45,623 bases of DNA, taken from positions 1-45,623 of the forward strand of contig JAFTJB010000069.1 in the NCBI GenBank assembly GCA_017456625.1. The letters run 5' to 3'. This stretch comes from Clostridia bacterium (lineage in GTDB: Bacteria > Bacillota > Clostridia > Oscillospirales > CAG-272). A program made the position numbers and the translations under genes. Position 1 is the first letter of the stretch, and each line of letters opens with the position of its first letter. Shown here piece after piece: positions 15,351 to 22,916 of this stretch. Under the pieces are notes generated by a model. The model saw only the letters and a program-made list of their open reading frames with translations, was not told the DNA's origin and did no database searches.

Positions 15351-16097
15351 CTTCTTCCAGCGAGCGGGGCTGACGGAATAGATACGCTTGAACATTTTGG
15401 AGAAGTTGCAGGCATCGGGATAACCGCACAGAAGCGCGGCTTCGGCAACACCGTAGCCCTCGGTAAGCAAGCGCCTCGCCTCCTCCATGCGAACGGATAT
15501 CAAATACTCCTGTATCGTTTTTCCCGTTTTCTCCTTAAAAAGCCTTGTGAGGTAACGGCGATCGAGGCTGAGGCTTTCCGCGATCTGCTCAACACGGATC
15601 TCATGCATATAAGAATTTTTAATATAATCCTGCACCTTCCGCACGTAGTGGTTGTGTCGCTTAACACCCGAAAGAAGCTCGGACAAAAGCCCAAACAGAC
15701 GTCCCGCAAGAATATATTCCACCACGCCGCCAAGCGCCAAAACACTTCCGACACTTTGAAAATACACGTCCGATACCGCTACAACGGGCGGAAGCTCGGC
15801 AAATTTTCGGCTCAAAGCTCCGTCAAAGCCGATCCAACGGTAGACCCACGGATCACTCTCGTCCGCTACGTATTTTGTCACTTCATCGGGCAATATAATA
15901 AACATCTCGCCCGTATGAACGGGATAAGCGTGTCCTCCCTTATAAAGGATCCCCTTTCCCTGGCAAACGTAGTGGATCAGCGTATATTTGCGGATCGCGG
16001 GACCAAAGCTGTGACCGCTCTCGCACGCCTCCTCACCAAAGATCAGCGGATTGAGCTCTGCAAGATGTCGATCGACCAAAATAAAATCCCTCTTCAT
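15345..16097 (-). CDS. AraC-family transcriptional regulator
   Basis: 250 residues. The N-terminal cupin-type domain includes …IHYVCQGKGILYKGG… and …GEMFIILPDEV…; the C-terminal double helix-turn-helix includes VEQIAESLSLDRRYLTRLF and …VAEAALLCGYPDACNFSKMF. The pattern matches sugar-responsive AraC activators of Clostridia. GGAGGAGG precedes the ATG. Divergent from a GH4 glycosidase, which is its likely target. The C-terminus ends within a 21-bp tandem repeat. Confidence 0.9.
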   Translation of the reverse strand: MKRDFILVDRHLAELNPLIFGEEACESGHSFGPAIRKYTLIHYVCQGKGILYKGGHAYPVHTGEMFIILPDEVTKYVADESDPWVYRWIGFDGALSRKFAELPPVVAVSDVYFQSVGSVLALGGVVEYILAGRLFGLLSELLSGVKRHNHYVRKVQDYIKNSYMHEIRVEQIAESLSLDRRYLTRLFKEKTGKTIQEYLISVRMEEARRLLTEGYGVAEAALLCGYPDACNFSKMFKRIYSVSPARWKKG

Positions 16098-16125
16098 TTT
16101 CTGCCTCCTCCATTGGAATAGTTAC

Positions 16126-16155
16126 ATTATACCATATTTATGTTACCTTATGCAA
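16126..16155 (-). promoter_or_regulatory. promoter of the AraC gene
   Basis: Minus strand: TTGCAT (16150-16155), 18-bp spacer, TATAAT (16126-16131). Confidence 0.65.
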
Positions 16156-16184
16156 TAGCAATTGCGAAAAAAAAGAGATATAAT
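16152..16184 (+). promoter_or_regulatory. GH4 promoter -10 with an inverted repeat in the -35 position
   Basis: TATAAT lies at 16179-16184 without a recognisable -35. In its place is GCAAT-AGCA-ATTGC (16152-16165), which overlaps the -35 box of the divergent AraC promoter. This fits an operator from which AraC activates GH4 and represses itself. Confidence 0.45.
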
Positions 16185-16219
16185 ATAACAAACATAAAAA
16201 ACAAAAAAGGAGATTTGAA

Positions 16220-17539
16220 ATGAAAATTACATTTATGGGTGCGGGAAGCACCGTTTTTTCCAAGAACGTACTTGGCGACACCATGATGTGCGACGTTTTT
16301 CACGACGTGGAAATCGCACTTTATGACATCGACGGTGCGCGCTTGGAGGAGTCTTATCTTCTGATCACCGCTATGAACCAAAGCATCAACCAAGGACGCG
16401 CAAAGATTTCCAAATACCTCGGCGTTGAGAACCGCAAGGAAGCACTTCGCGGCGCGAATTTCGTAATCGACGCAATTCAGGTCGGTCTTTACGATCCCTG
16501 CACCATCATTGACTTCGAAATTCCCAAGAAATACGGTCTGCGCCAGACCATTGCAGATACCCTTGGCATTGGCGGCATCATGCGCGGTATGCGTACCATT
16601 CACGTTCTCAAGGATTTCGCGCGCGATATGGAGGAGGTCTGCCCCGACGCTTGGTTTCTCAACTACACCAACCCCATGGCGATCCTCTCGGGCTATATGC
16701 AGCGCCACACGGGTGTCAAGACCGTTGGTCTTTGCCACAGCGTGCAGGTCTGTGTCAATTCGCTCTTCAAAACCTTGAAGCTCGATTGGAACCCCGATGA
16801 TTATATCTCCAAGATTGCGGGCATCAACCACATGGCATGGCTCCTTTCCATCACCGATAAGAATGGCAACGATATCTACCCCGAGCTTCGCCGTCTCGCA
16901 AAGATCCGCAACGCGGGCGAAAAGCACAGCAATATGGTTCGACTCGATTACATCGACAAGTTCGGCTACTACTGTACCGAAAGCAGCGAGCACAATGCGG
17001 AGTACAACCCCTTCTACATCAAGCACGGTCGCGAGGATCTGATCGAGAAGTTCAACATCCCGCTTGACGAATATCCGCGCCGCTGTGTCAAGCAGATCGA
17101 GAAGTGGCAGGCACAGAAGGAAGAGCTCATGGCAGGCGGCAACGTCCAGCACGAGAGATCGAGAGAGTATGCGTCCCACATCATGGAGGCAATGGTCACC
17201 AACGTGCCCTACAAGATCGGCGAAAACGTCATCAACAACGGACTCATCCCCAACCTTCCCGCAGAGGCGTGCGTTGAGGTTCCCTGCCTTGTTGATGCAA
17301 GCGGAGTCACCCCCACCTACGTCGGCGCGCTTCCCACGCAGCTCGCGGCAATGAACTCCTCTAACATCTATCCCCAGCTCCTCACCATCGAGGCGGCTCA
17401 CACGGGCAAGAGAGAGACCTTGTATCAGGCAGCTATGATGGATCCCCACACGGGTGCGGAGCTGTCGCTTGACGAGATCGTGGCAATGTGCAACGATCTG
17501 ATCGAGGCGCACGAGAAAGCAGGCTATCCCATCTTTTGA
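16220..17539 (+). CDS. GH4 family glycosidase, alpha-galactosidase (MelA)-like
   Basis: 439 residues. GH4 enzymes cleave glycosides by an NAD+- and Mn2+-dependent redox-elimination mechanism in the cytoplasm. The N-terminal Rossmann motif is GAGSTVFSKNVLGD (about 7-20). NYTNPMA (about 147-153), GLCHSVQ (about 170-176, metal-binding Cys and His) and GINHMAWL (about 199-206, metal-binding His) follow. The Cys-His-Ser form and length resemble MelA and related alpha-galactosidases or galacturonidases; alpha-glucosidase activity cannot be excluded. AAAGGAG precedes the ATG. Confidence 0.9.
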   Translation: MKITFMGAGSTVFSKNVLGDTMMCDVFHDVEIALYDIDGARLEESYLLITAMNQSINQGRAKISKYLGVENRKEALRGANFVIDAIQVGLYDPCTIIDFEIPKKYGLRQTIADTLGIGGIMRGMRTIHVLKDFARDMEEVCPDAWFLNYTNPMAILSGYMQRHTGVKTVGLCHSVQVCVNSLFKTLKLDWNPDDYISKIAGINHMAWLLSITDKNGNDIYPELRRLAKIRNAGEKHSNMVRLDYIDKFGYYCTESSEHNAEYNPFYIKHGREDLIEKFNIPLDEYPRRCVKQIEKWQAQKEELMAGGNVQHERSREYASHIMEAMVTNVPYKIGENVINNGLIPNLPAEACVEVPCLVDASGVTPTYVGALPTQLAAMNSSNIYPQLLTIEAAHTGKRETLYQAAMMDPHTGAELSLDEIVAMCNDLIEAHEKAGYPIF

Positions 17540-17549
17540 TTTGAATGAT

Positions 17550-17580
17550 AAAACCGCTCCGAACAGAGCGGTTTTATTTT
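17550..17580 (+). terminator. intrinsic terminator of the GH4 gene
   Basis: AAAACCGCTC (17550-17559) pairs with GAGCGGTTTT (17566-17575), followed by ATTTT. Confidence 0.9.
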
Positions 17581-17588
17581 CAAAAGTC

Positions 17589-17617
17589 TTGACAATATCC
17601 ATCTTCACAGATATAAT
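17589..17617 (+). promoter_or_regulatory. perfect consensus promoter of the metallophosphoesterase gene
   Basis: TTGACA (17589-17594), 17-bp spacer, TATAAT (17612-17617). Confidence 0.85.
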
Positions 17618-17621
17618 AAAA

Positions 17622-17631
17622 GTAACGTTAC
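17622..17631. promoter_or_regulatory. LacI-family-like operator
   Basis: The palindrome GTAACGTTAC, with the central CG typical of LacI-family sites, lies just downstream of the -10 box around the expected transcription start, a classic repressor position. No LacI-type gene is in the window. Confidence 0.5.
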
Positions 17632-17654
17632 CATCGCAGAAAAGGAGAAAAAGC

Positions 17655-18662
17655 ATGATCAAATTTTGCGTTTTTGCCGATTTACACTACAAAAAAAGGA
17701 TGTATTCCTCAAGCATTGAGCATCTGGAGCAGATCCTTGTCCGCGCAAACAAGGAAAACATCGATTTCGTCCTCCACGTGGGTGACTTTTGCAACGATTA
17801 TGCGGGTTCTCCCGAATTGATGCGCGCATATCACCAAAACCAATACAACCTTCCCGTATACGGCGTTTACGGCAACCACGAGTTGGAGACCGTCGGCAAC
17901 TCGATGGAAAACGTCACCCCCCTGCTCTGCAACAGTCCCGTCAACTTTGGAGAAGCGGAAAACGGCGAGCCGATCGGCTATTGGTACACCGATATTAAGA
18001 GCTTTCGTTTGATCGGTCTTGATTCCAACTACTCCTACTCTCCGACCGAGGGAAAATGGGAGCACAATCGCCCTGCCTCCTACGGCTGCCCTGCGGGCAA
18101 TGTCAAGAGCGATAGCCTTGCCCCCACACAGCTCGAATGGCTTGACAAGCTTCTCGCCGATGCCGCAAAAAAGAACATGAAGGCGATCGTTGTCTCTCAC
18201 GCATGCTTCTCGGGACTCTGGTATCGCAATGCGGAAGCGGACACGGTACGTGCGATCTTTGCAAAATACCCCGGCACTGTGCTTCTTGCGATCAACGGAC
18301 ACGAGCACACGGATCACTTCGCAGTCCGCGACGGTGTTGCCTATTTTGACGTCAACACAGCGGTCAACGGCTACTGGGAAAAGCACACGGAATACCACTA
18401 CGCAGACGATCACACCTTCCGTTTCACCGACTACGACGAAAACGGCAATGCAACGACCACAGAAGATTTTCCGCTCAACAAACTCCGCCAAGGAACAAAT
18501 ACGTGGTTCTTTACAGAGCCTCTCTCTGCCATCGTCACCGTGACCGAGGACGGCGAGATCACCGTCAAGGGAGCGCAAACCGAATGGCTCTATGGCGTTG
18601 AGCCGCCCAAGGATATTGACGGCGTTAAGACCGCGATTGAGGATCGATCTGTTAAACTCTGA
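17655..18662 (+). CDS. calcineurin-like metallophosphoesterase
   Basis: 335 residues with the metallophosphoesterase metal site in order: FADLHYK (Asp9, His11), HVGDFCNDY (about 41-49), YGNHELE (about 72-78), VVSHA (about 178-182) and INGHEHTDHF (about 214-223). A C-terminal beta-rich extension of about 80 residues follows. No signal peptide, so probably cytoplasmic. ATG 17655 was chosen for AAAGGAG at 17641-17647; the upstream extension of the frame overlaps the promoter. The substrate is unknown; the operator suggests induction by a sugar. Confidence 0.88.
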   Translation: MIKFCVFADLHYKKRMYSSSIEHLEQILVRANKENIDFVLHVGDFCNDYAGSPELMRAYHQNQYNLPVYGVYGNHELETVGNSMENVTPLLCNSPVNFGEAENGEPIGYWYTDIKSFRLIGLDSNYSYSPTEGKWEHNRPASYGCPAGNVKSDSLAPTQLEWLDKLLADAAKKNMKAIVVSHACFSGLWYRNAEADTVRAIFAKYPGTVLLAINGHEHTDHFAVRDGVAYFDVNTAVNGYWEKHTEYHYADDHTFRFTDYDENGNATTTEDFPLNKLRQGTNTWFFTEPLSAIVTVTEDGEITVKGAQTEWLYGVEPPKDIDGVKTAIEDRSVKL

Positions 18663-18673
18663 AACGAAATTAA

Positions 18674-18709
18674 AAAGGCTATCTCACCGTTGAGATAGCC
18701 TTTAATTTT
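18674..18709. terminator. bidirectional terminator
   Basis: A 13-bp stem (18674-18686 with 18691-18703) with a CCGT loop and A/T tails on both sides, between the convergent phosphoesterase and pyridoxal kinase genes. Confidence 0.88.
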
Positions 18710-19541
18710 ATTCATGGATCATGTTCATCAAGGACGCAAGTGCCGTTTCGAACTTCACACCGTACCAATGCGTAGGATCGCCCTGGGTGTTTTCAATGCA
18801 TTCCACCGTGTAATCCGCCGCAATACGCGCAGAGTCGTTCAAGCTCTTGCCCAGCATTAGCGCGCCGAAAAACGCGGATGCGTAAACGTCGCCCGTTCCG
18901 TGGCAGCCCTTTGCGATCTTGCGATGCTCATAATAATGATACACGCCGTGATCGTACACGACCACGCCCGTTTTGTCCTTGCGGTAGCTCACGCCCGTCA
19001 GCACGACCGTTTTCACGCCCATTGCCACAAGCTTTTCCAGCAAAGCATCAATATATGCGCGATCGTACTCGGTCTTGAACTCCTCACCCGTGAGGAAGCA
19101 AGCCTCGGTGATATTGGGCAGGAGCACGTCCGCCTTTGTGCAGAGCTTTCGCATTGCCGCGACGTACGCATCGTCAAAGCCGACGTAAAGCTTGCCGTTG
19201 TCTGCCATTGCGGGGTCGATGACACGAACACAGGTCTCGTTGCCCATCGTTTCAAGAATGTCCGCTACGAAGTCGATCTGCTTGGTGCTACCGAGATAAC
19301 CCGTGTAGATCGCATCAAACTTGATCCCTTCGCTTCTCCAATGTGCCGCAATTGCGGGTATATCATCTGTCAGATCTCGAAATGTAAAGCCTTTAAATCC
19401 GCCCGTATGGGTAGACAGGACTGCTGACGGAAGGATCGCGGTCTCTACACCGCACGCCGAAATGATCGGAAGCGCGACGGTGAGCGAGCACTGTCCCACA
19501 CAGGAAATATCCTGTATCGTCAAAACTCTTTTGTATGCCAT
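18708..19541 (-). CDS. pyridoxal/pyridoxine/pyridoxamine kinase
   Basis: 277 residues of the ribokinase-like PdxK/PdxY group, which phosphorylates B6 vitamers in the salvage route to pyridoxal phosphate. Landmarks are the N-terminal QDISCVGQCSL substrate region, TGYLGS, DPAMADNGKLY, LLPNITEA, and the anion hole with catalytic Asp, CHGTGD, at about 212-217. The form is the one common in Clostridia and could also belong to a hydroxymethylpyrimidine kinase relative. AAGGAGGG precedes the ATG, with its own promoter. Confidence 0.9.
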   Translation of the reverse strand: MAYKRVLTIQDISCVGQCSLTVALPIISACGVETAILPSAVLSTHTGGFKGFTFRDLTDDIPAIAAHWRSEGIKFDAIYTGYLGSTKQIDFVADILETMGNETCVRVIDPAMADNGKLYVGFDDAYVAAMRKLCTKADVLLPNITEACFLTGEEFKTEYDRAYIDALLEKLVAMGVKTVVLTGVSYRKDKTGVVVYDHGVYHYYEHRKIAKGCHGTGDVYASAFFGALMLGKSLNDSARIAADYTVECIENTQGDPTHWYGVKFETALASLMNMIHE

Positions 19542-19582
19542 AAAAATTCCCTCCTTGGAGATAAAAATCGAAATCGGCTTTT

Positions 19583-19611
19583 ATTATACTCCAAAAAGGG
19601 AATTTTGTCAA
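19583..19611 (-). promoter_or_regulatory. perfect consensus promoter of the B6 kinase gene
   Basis: Minus strand: TTGACA (19606-19611), 17-bp spacer, TATAAT (19583-19588). Confidence 0.85.
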
Positions 19612-19622
19612 TATATTTGTCA

Positions 19623-20369
19623 TTATTTTTCAATGGGCTTTGCATTTTTCAGGAGAAAATCTTGAAGCATTCTCATCTCCTCGATCGCATCCTCGCCGTC
19701 TCGATATTCACAGATCAAGGACAATGCATTGGAAAGGTTGGGTACTCTATGGGTCAGATTGTGGCAATCCGAGCCGAGCAGAGCAATCTTGCCGCGAAGG
19801 AAATCCTTAATCGCACGTTTTTCGGTCTTTGCATCCAAAAAATGCTCCGCATTTGCTTGGAAAAGCACGCCGCGCTCGACCAACCGCTCCACTGTTTTGT
19901 GCTTTTGATATTTCTCATATCGCTCGATGTGAGCAACAATGGGGATCAGCCCCATGCCCTCTCGAAGAGCCGCCAACTCCTCGATCTCGTAATCCGACCA
20001 CCGCCGAAACGGCATTTCCACAAGGATGGCATTCGTTCCTTCAACGGTCAGACGTTCCACCAAGCGGCTGTGCCCAATTCCCGAAAAGAACGCGACCTCC
20101 GCACCGAGATAGACCGTTGGGTGGCGCATAGGATCATACACAGACCGTAGCTTCTCGCACGCCTGCGCACGACGCGAAAGAAAATCCTCCAGCTGCCCCT
20201 CTTCTGTGTAGAAGTGAGGTGTCGCGATCACAGCGCCGATTCCCTGCTCCTTTTGCGCCGCCAAAAGCAGGTCTGTCTCCTCGGCAGACGCACTGCCGTC
20301 ATCGATCGCGGGCAACAAATGTGTGTGAAAATCCACGATGGAGTTCCAAGTCCGATTCGTTTTTTCCAT
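19623..20369 (-). CDS. CpsB/CapC-type tyrosine phosphatase (PHP family)
   Basis: 248 residues. DFHTHLLPAIDDGS at 13-26 is the signature of the metal-dependent PHP phosphatases that dephosphorylate bacterial tyrosine kinases of the CpsD/YwqD type. Later metal ligands are seen in …ATPHFYTEEG…, …GAEVAF…, …VAHIERY… and …GSDCHN…. It follows CpsC, CpsD and a membrane protein on the same strand, the expected kinase/phosphatase pairing. A hairpin terminator lies between it and the previous gene, so expression may be reduced or separate. Confidence 0.88.
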   Translation of the reverse strand: MEKTNRTWNSIVDFHTHLLPAIDDGSASAEETDLLLAAQKEQGIGAVIATPHFYTEEGQLEDFLSRRAQACEKLRSVYDPMRHPTVYLGAEVAFFSGIGHSRLVERLTVEGTNAILVEMPFRRWSDYEIEELAALREGMGLIPIVAHIERYEKYQKHKTVERLVERGVLFQANAEHFLDAKTEKRAIKDFLRGKIALLGSDCHNLTHRVPNLSNALSLICEYRDGEDAIEEMRMLQDFLLKNAKPIEK

Positions 20370-20390
20370 AAATCAACACCTCATAAAGCA

Positions 20391-20425
20391 AAACGATTGC
20401 CCATAGAGAGCACGGGCAATCGTTT
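20391..20425 (-). terminator. hairpin terminator/attenuator inside the Cps module
   Basis: AAACGATTGCCC (20391-20402) pairs with GGGCAATCGTTT (20414-20425); on the minus strand it is followed by TTTTGCTTTAT. It lies between the membrane-protein gene and the phosphatase gene. Confidence 0.75.
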
Positions 20426-20435
20426 GTTGTCATTT

Positions 20436-21146
20436 TTACTTTTTGAGCTTTCCAAGAAGATGGCAGCCGAGTGCAGTCAGAGCAACGGTTGCAACGACCT
20501 TCTTCGCCGTGCTGTTATCCTTTTTCGCATCCTCAAGCTTTACGGTCTTGCACTTGGGGCAATCACGGGGAACCGTAACGAGATCCTTAACCACAACGGG
20601 CTGAACCATAGCAACTGCCTTGACCTGCTTTGCGGGTCCTTCCTTGATCTCGGGAACTGCCTTGACGTCACGTGCAGGTACTTCAACAGCGCTGTTCTCG
20701 AGTGTCTTGTATGTAGGATGATTCCAAGAGGGCTCAGCTTCCTTTTGAGGCTGCTGGGGCTGCTGGGGGGGCATGCCATAGTAGTATGCGTAGTAGGGAT
20801 CGTATGCATAGGGATCGCCTGCGTTCTCATCTGCATCGATATCCTTGCCCGCGAGCTTCGCCTCGATCATCGCTCTGATCTTAGCCTCTTCCTTCTTCTT
20901 CTCGCGCTTCTTCATGTACTTCTTACGGCTTCTGGTGTGCGTAACGATCAGCATGATGATCGCAATGAGTGCAAATGCGCCGAGAGCCGCAAACAGAATG
21001 ATCTGACCGTTTGCTGCAAAGAACTCCTGCAACATGGGAGCCTCTTCCTCTACGACCTCTTTCTTATCCTCAGCCGCGCTGACAGAGAGGCAAAATGCCG
21101 AAATGCTCATCATAATGAAGGCAAAGAAAGCTGCAATTCGTTTCAT
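20436..21146 (-). CDS. uncharacterised membrane protein with a tyrosine cluster
   Basis: 236 residues. A signal peptide (1-24), a short acidic outer segment, and one membrane helix (about 48-70) are followed by a strongly basic stretch (RSRKKYMKKREKKK), which places the rest in the cytoplasm. That part contains seven tyrosines within 113-123 (DPYAYDPYYAYYYG), a Pro/Gln-rich stretch, a CPKC pair (196-199) and a hydrophobic C-terminal helix. I recognise no family. Its place between the CpsD kinase and the CpsB phosphatase, plus the tyrosine cluster, suggests a phosphorylated partner of the module. GAGGAG precedes the ATG. Confidence 0.8.
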   Translation of the reverse strand: MKRIAAFFAFIMMSISAFCLSVSAAEDKKEVVEEEAPMLQEFFAANGQIILFAALGAFALIAIIMLIVTHTRSRKKYMKKREKKKEEAKIRAMIEAKLAGKDIDADENAGDPYAYDPYYAYYYGMPPQQPQQPQKEAEPSWNHPTYKTLENSAVEVPARDVKAVPEIKEGPAKQVKAVAMVQPVVVKDLVTVPRDCPKCKTVKLEDAKKDNSTAKKVVATVALTALGCHLLGKLKK

Positions 21147-21189
21147 AAAAAATTCTCCTCTTTCATAAAAAAATGTATATTTGTATTTT

Positions 21190-21918
21190 TTATTTTCTTT
21201 TTATGCTTTTGTAAGCATAGTGCTTTTTTCCTCGCTTATGAGGAGTAGCATTGGAGTATCCGTTATAAACAAACCCGAGAATGTGCGCATTCGCGAACTG
21301 AAGCTTGCGAACAGTCTCCTTGATCTCATTGCGGTAGGATCTCTCGTGTCTGACCGTAATGACGATTCCGTCGAGATTTTTTGCCATGATCAGCGGATCC
21401 GGCACCTCCATGACGGGAGGAAGGTCAACGATCACGTAATCATATTGCTTGGCATATTCGCCCAACACATTCCGCATCTCGTCCGAGCCGATCAGCTCCG
21501 AGGGGTTTGGCGGAATATTTCCTGCTGTCAGCACAAAGAAATTCTCATGCATCTCGCTCTCCTGCACGAACATGCCCCCACGGTCGACCAACTGATTGGA
21601 AAGACCCGGATTCGGTTTGAGATGAAGCTTATCCGCAATTGTAGGCTTTCTCATATCTCCATCGACCAAAAGCACCTTTTGCCCATCCTTTGCGAGCGAA
21701 TATGCAAGGTTGATGGCAGTAAAGCTCTTTCCCTCCGACGGAGCGGGGCTCGTAATACCGATACACCGTCCACCGATCTTTCCGGGAAATGCAAAGAAAA
21801 GATTAGTACGGAGCAGATTATATGCCTCCGCAGTGGAAAAGTCCAGATCCGCACCCATCTTTGCCGCTTCACTGATCTCCTGTGCCCGATTAAAATTCTT
21901 TATCTTTTTGAACAACAT
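21190..21918 (-). CDS. CpsD/CapB-type bacterial tyrosine kinase
   Basis: 242 residues. The BY-kinase motifs are Walker A (SPAPSEGKS, about 57-65), Walker A' (VLLVDGDMRKP, 82-92) and Walker B (VIVDLPPV, about 165). Such kinases autophosphorylate on a C-terminal tyrosine cluster after activation by the cytoplasmic tail of CpsC. Here the tail is short and basic with few tyrosines (…KKHYAYKS…). ATG 21918 follows AGAGG and lies 13 bp after the CpsC stop codon; a longer frame would run into CpsC. Confidence 0.9.
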   Translation of the reverse strand: MLFKKIKNFNRAQEISEAAKMGADLDFSTAEAYNLLRTNLFFAFPGKIGGRCIGITSPAPSEGKSFTAINLAYSLAKDGQKVLLVDGDMRKPTIADKLHLKPNPGLSNQLVDRGGMFVQESEMHENFFVLTAGNIPPNPSELIGSDEMRNVLGEYAKQYDYVIVDLPPVMEVPDPLIMAKNLDGIVITVRHERSYRNEIKETVRKLQFANAHILGFVYNGYSNATPHKRGKKHYAYKSIKRK

Positions 21919-21931
21919 AGTTGACCTCTTT

Positions 21932-22720
21932 TCAATCAGCCGCCTTCGACCGATCGGCTCTGTAATAACCGTACCGCGCGTAATAGCCGTACCGACGCCC
22001 CTTGCCGCGCAAGTTGTTGCGGTTGACATCGGGGATCACTGCGAGCACGGGCACACTCTCTCCAAAGGTCTCCTTGAGCCATTCATCGGAGTGAATATTG
22101 TCACGCTTGAGATCGATCACGATCAGGATCATTGCGGTTACGATCGCGCCAAGCAAAAATCCAACGATCGCCTTGGTTGACGTTCCCTTGGAATCGGGAC
22201 GGTCAATATCGGGCGCCGAGACCTGATACAAGGGCGTTGCGGATGCTCCGCGCAGCTCAGTCTCCTGGAGCACCTTGGTCGCCGCGTTTGCAATTGCCTG
22301 TGCATCCTGCGGATTTGGAGAGGTGACCTGAATCTGCAAAACAAGCGATTCATTGACACCGCCGACCGCAATCATGGATCTGAGGCTCGCTATCGAATAG
22401 CGATCCTGCAGTCCCGTTTCCGTCAAGATACGGTTGAGTGAATTTTCATTTTTTAAAATGACACAGTATGTGTCGATCAAGCTCGTCGCTGCGATCACGT
22501 CACTCGACGTCATGCCGACCTGCTCTACGTTCGGTGCATCGACCACGTTGCTTACCGTCATCTGCGTAACGACCGTGTAGGTATCCGCCACGAAAAAGGA
22601 CGTGTATGCGATCATGATCGCCGCGCAAAGCACGGACACCAGCACGATCAACCAAGCTTTTTTCAAAATCAGCTTGAGGATATGCTTCAAGTCGAGCTCA
22701 AATCCCTTTTGTTCTTCCAT
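21932..22720 (-). CDS. CpsC/CapA-type Wzz-family membrane adaptor
   Basis: 262 residues with two membrane helices (about 23-45 and about 180-202) enclosing an extracellular loop, the Wzz/chain-length-determinant layout. In Firmicutes this protein activates the separate CpsD kinase and affects polysaccharide length or attachment. The C-terminal tail, on the cytoplasmic side, holds six tyrosines at 244-253 (YGYYARYGYY), a pattern normally seen at the end of CpsD. ATG 22720 is preferred over GTG 22732 because GGGAGG lies between them. First gene of the module. Confidence 0.9.
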   Translation of the reverse strand: MEEQKGFELDLKHILKLILKKAWLIVLVSVLCAAIMIAYTSFFVADTYTVVTQMTVSNVVDAPNVEQVGMTSSDVIAATSLIDTYCVILKNENSLNRILTETGLQDRYSIASLRSMIAVGGVNESLVLQIQVTSPNPQDAQAIANAATKVLQETELRGASATPLYQVSAPDIDRPDSKGTSTKAIVGFLLGAIVTAMILIVIDLKRDNIHSDEWLKETFGESVPVLAVIPDVNRNNLRGKGRRYGYYARYGYYRADRSKAAD

Positions 22721-22793
22721 ATTTCCTCCCACCCAGGCGCCCCTGAACGGGCATCACCTCGGCGCACAAGTTATAAATATCCATTTTCAGTTT

Positions 22794-22823
22794 ATTATAC
22801 TACATTTCTATATGCTTTGTCAA
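22794..22823 (-). promoter_or_regulatory. promoter of the Cps module
   Basis: Minus strand: TTGACA (22818-22823), 18-bp spacer, TATAAT (22794-22799). Confidence 0.8.
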
Positions 22824-22875
22824 GACCAAACCACAAATTTAAGAGAATTTCTGTCATTTTGACGGCAAAAAGAGT

Positions 22876-22916
22876 GCAAAAAAGGAACAGCCGCGTTGTT
22901 TTTTCACGGCTGCTCC
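22876..22916 (-). terminator. terminator overlapping the end of the rluD-type gene
   Basis: Minus strand: GGAGCAGCCGTG pairs (with G-U pairs) with CGCGGCTGTTCC, followed by TTTTTT. The 5' arm begins inside the last codons of the gene ending at 22904. Confidence 0.85.
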
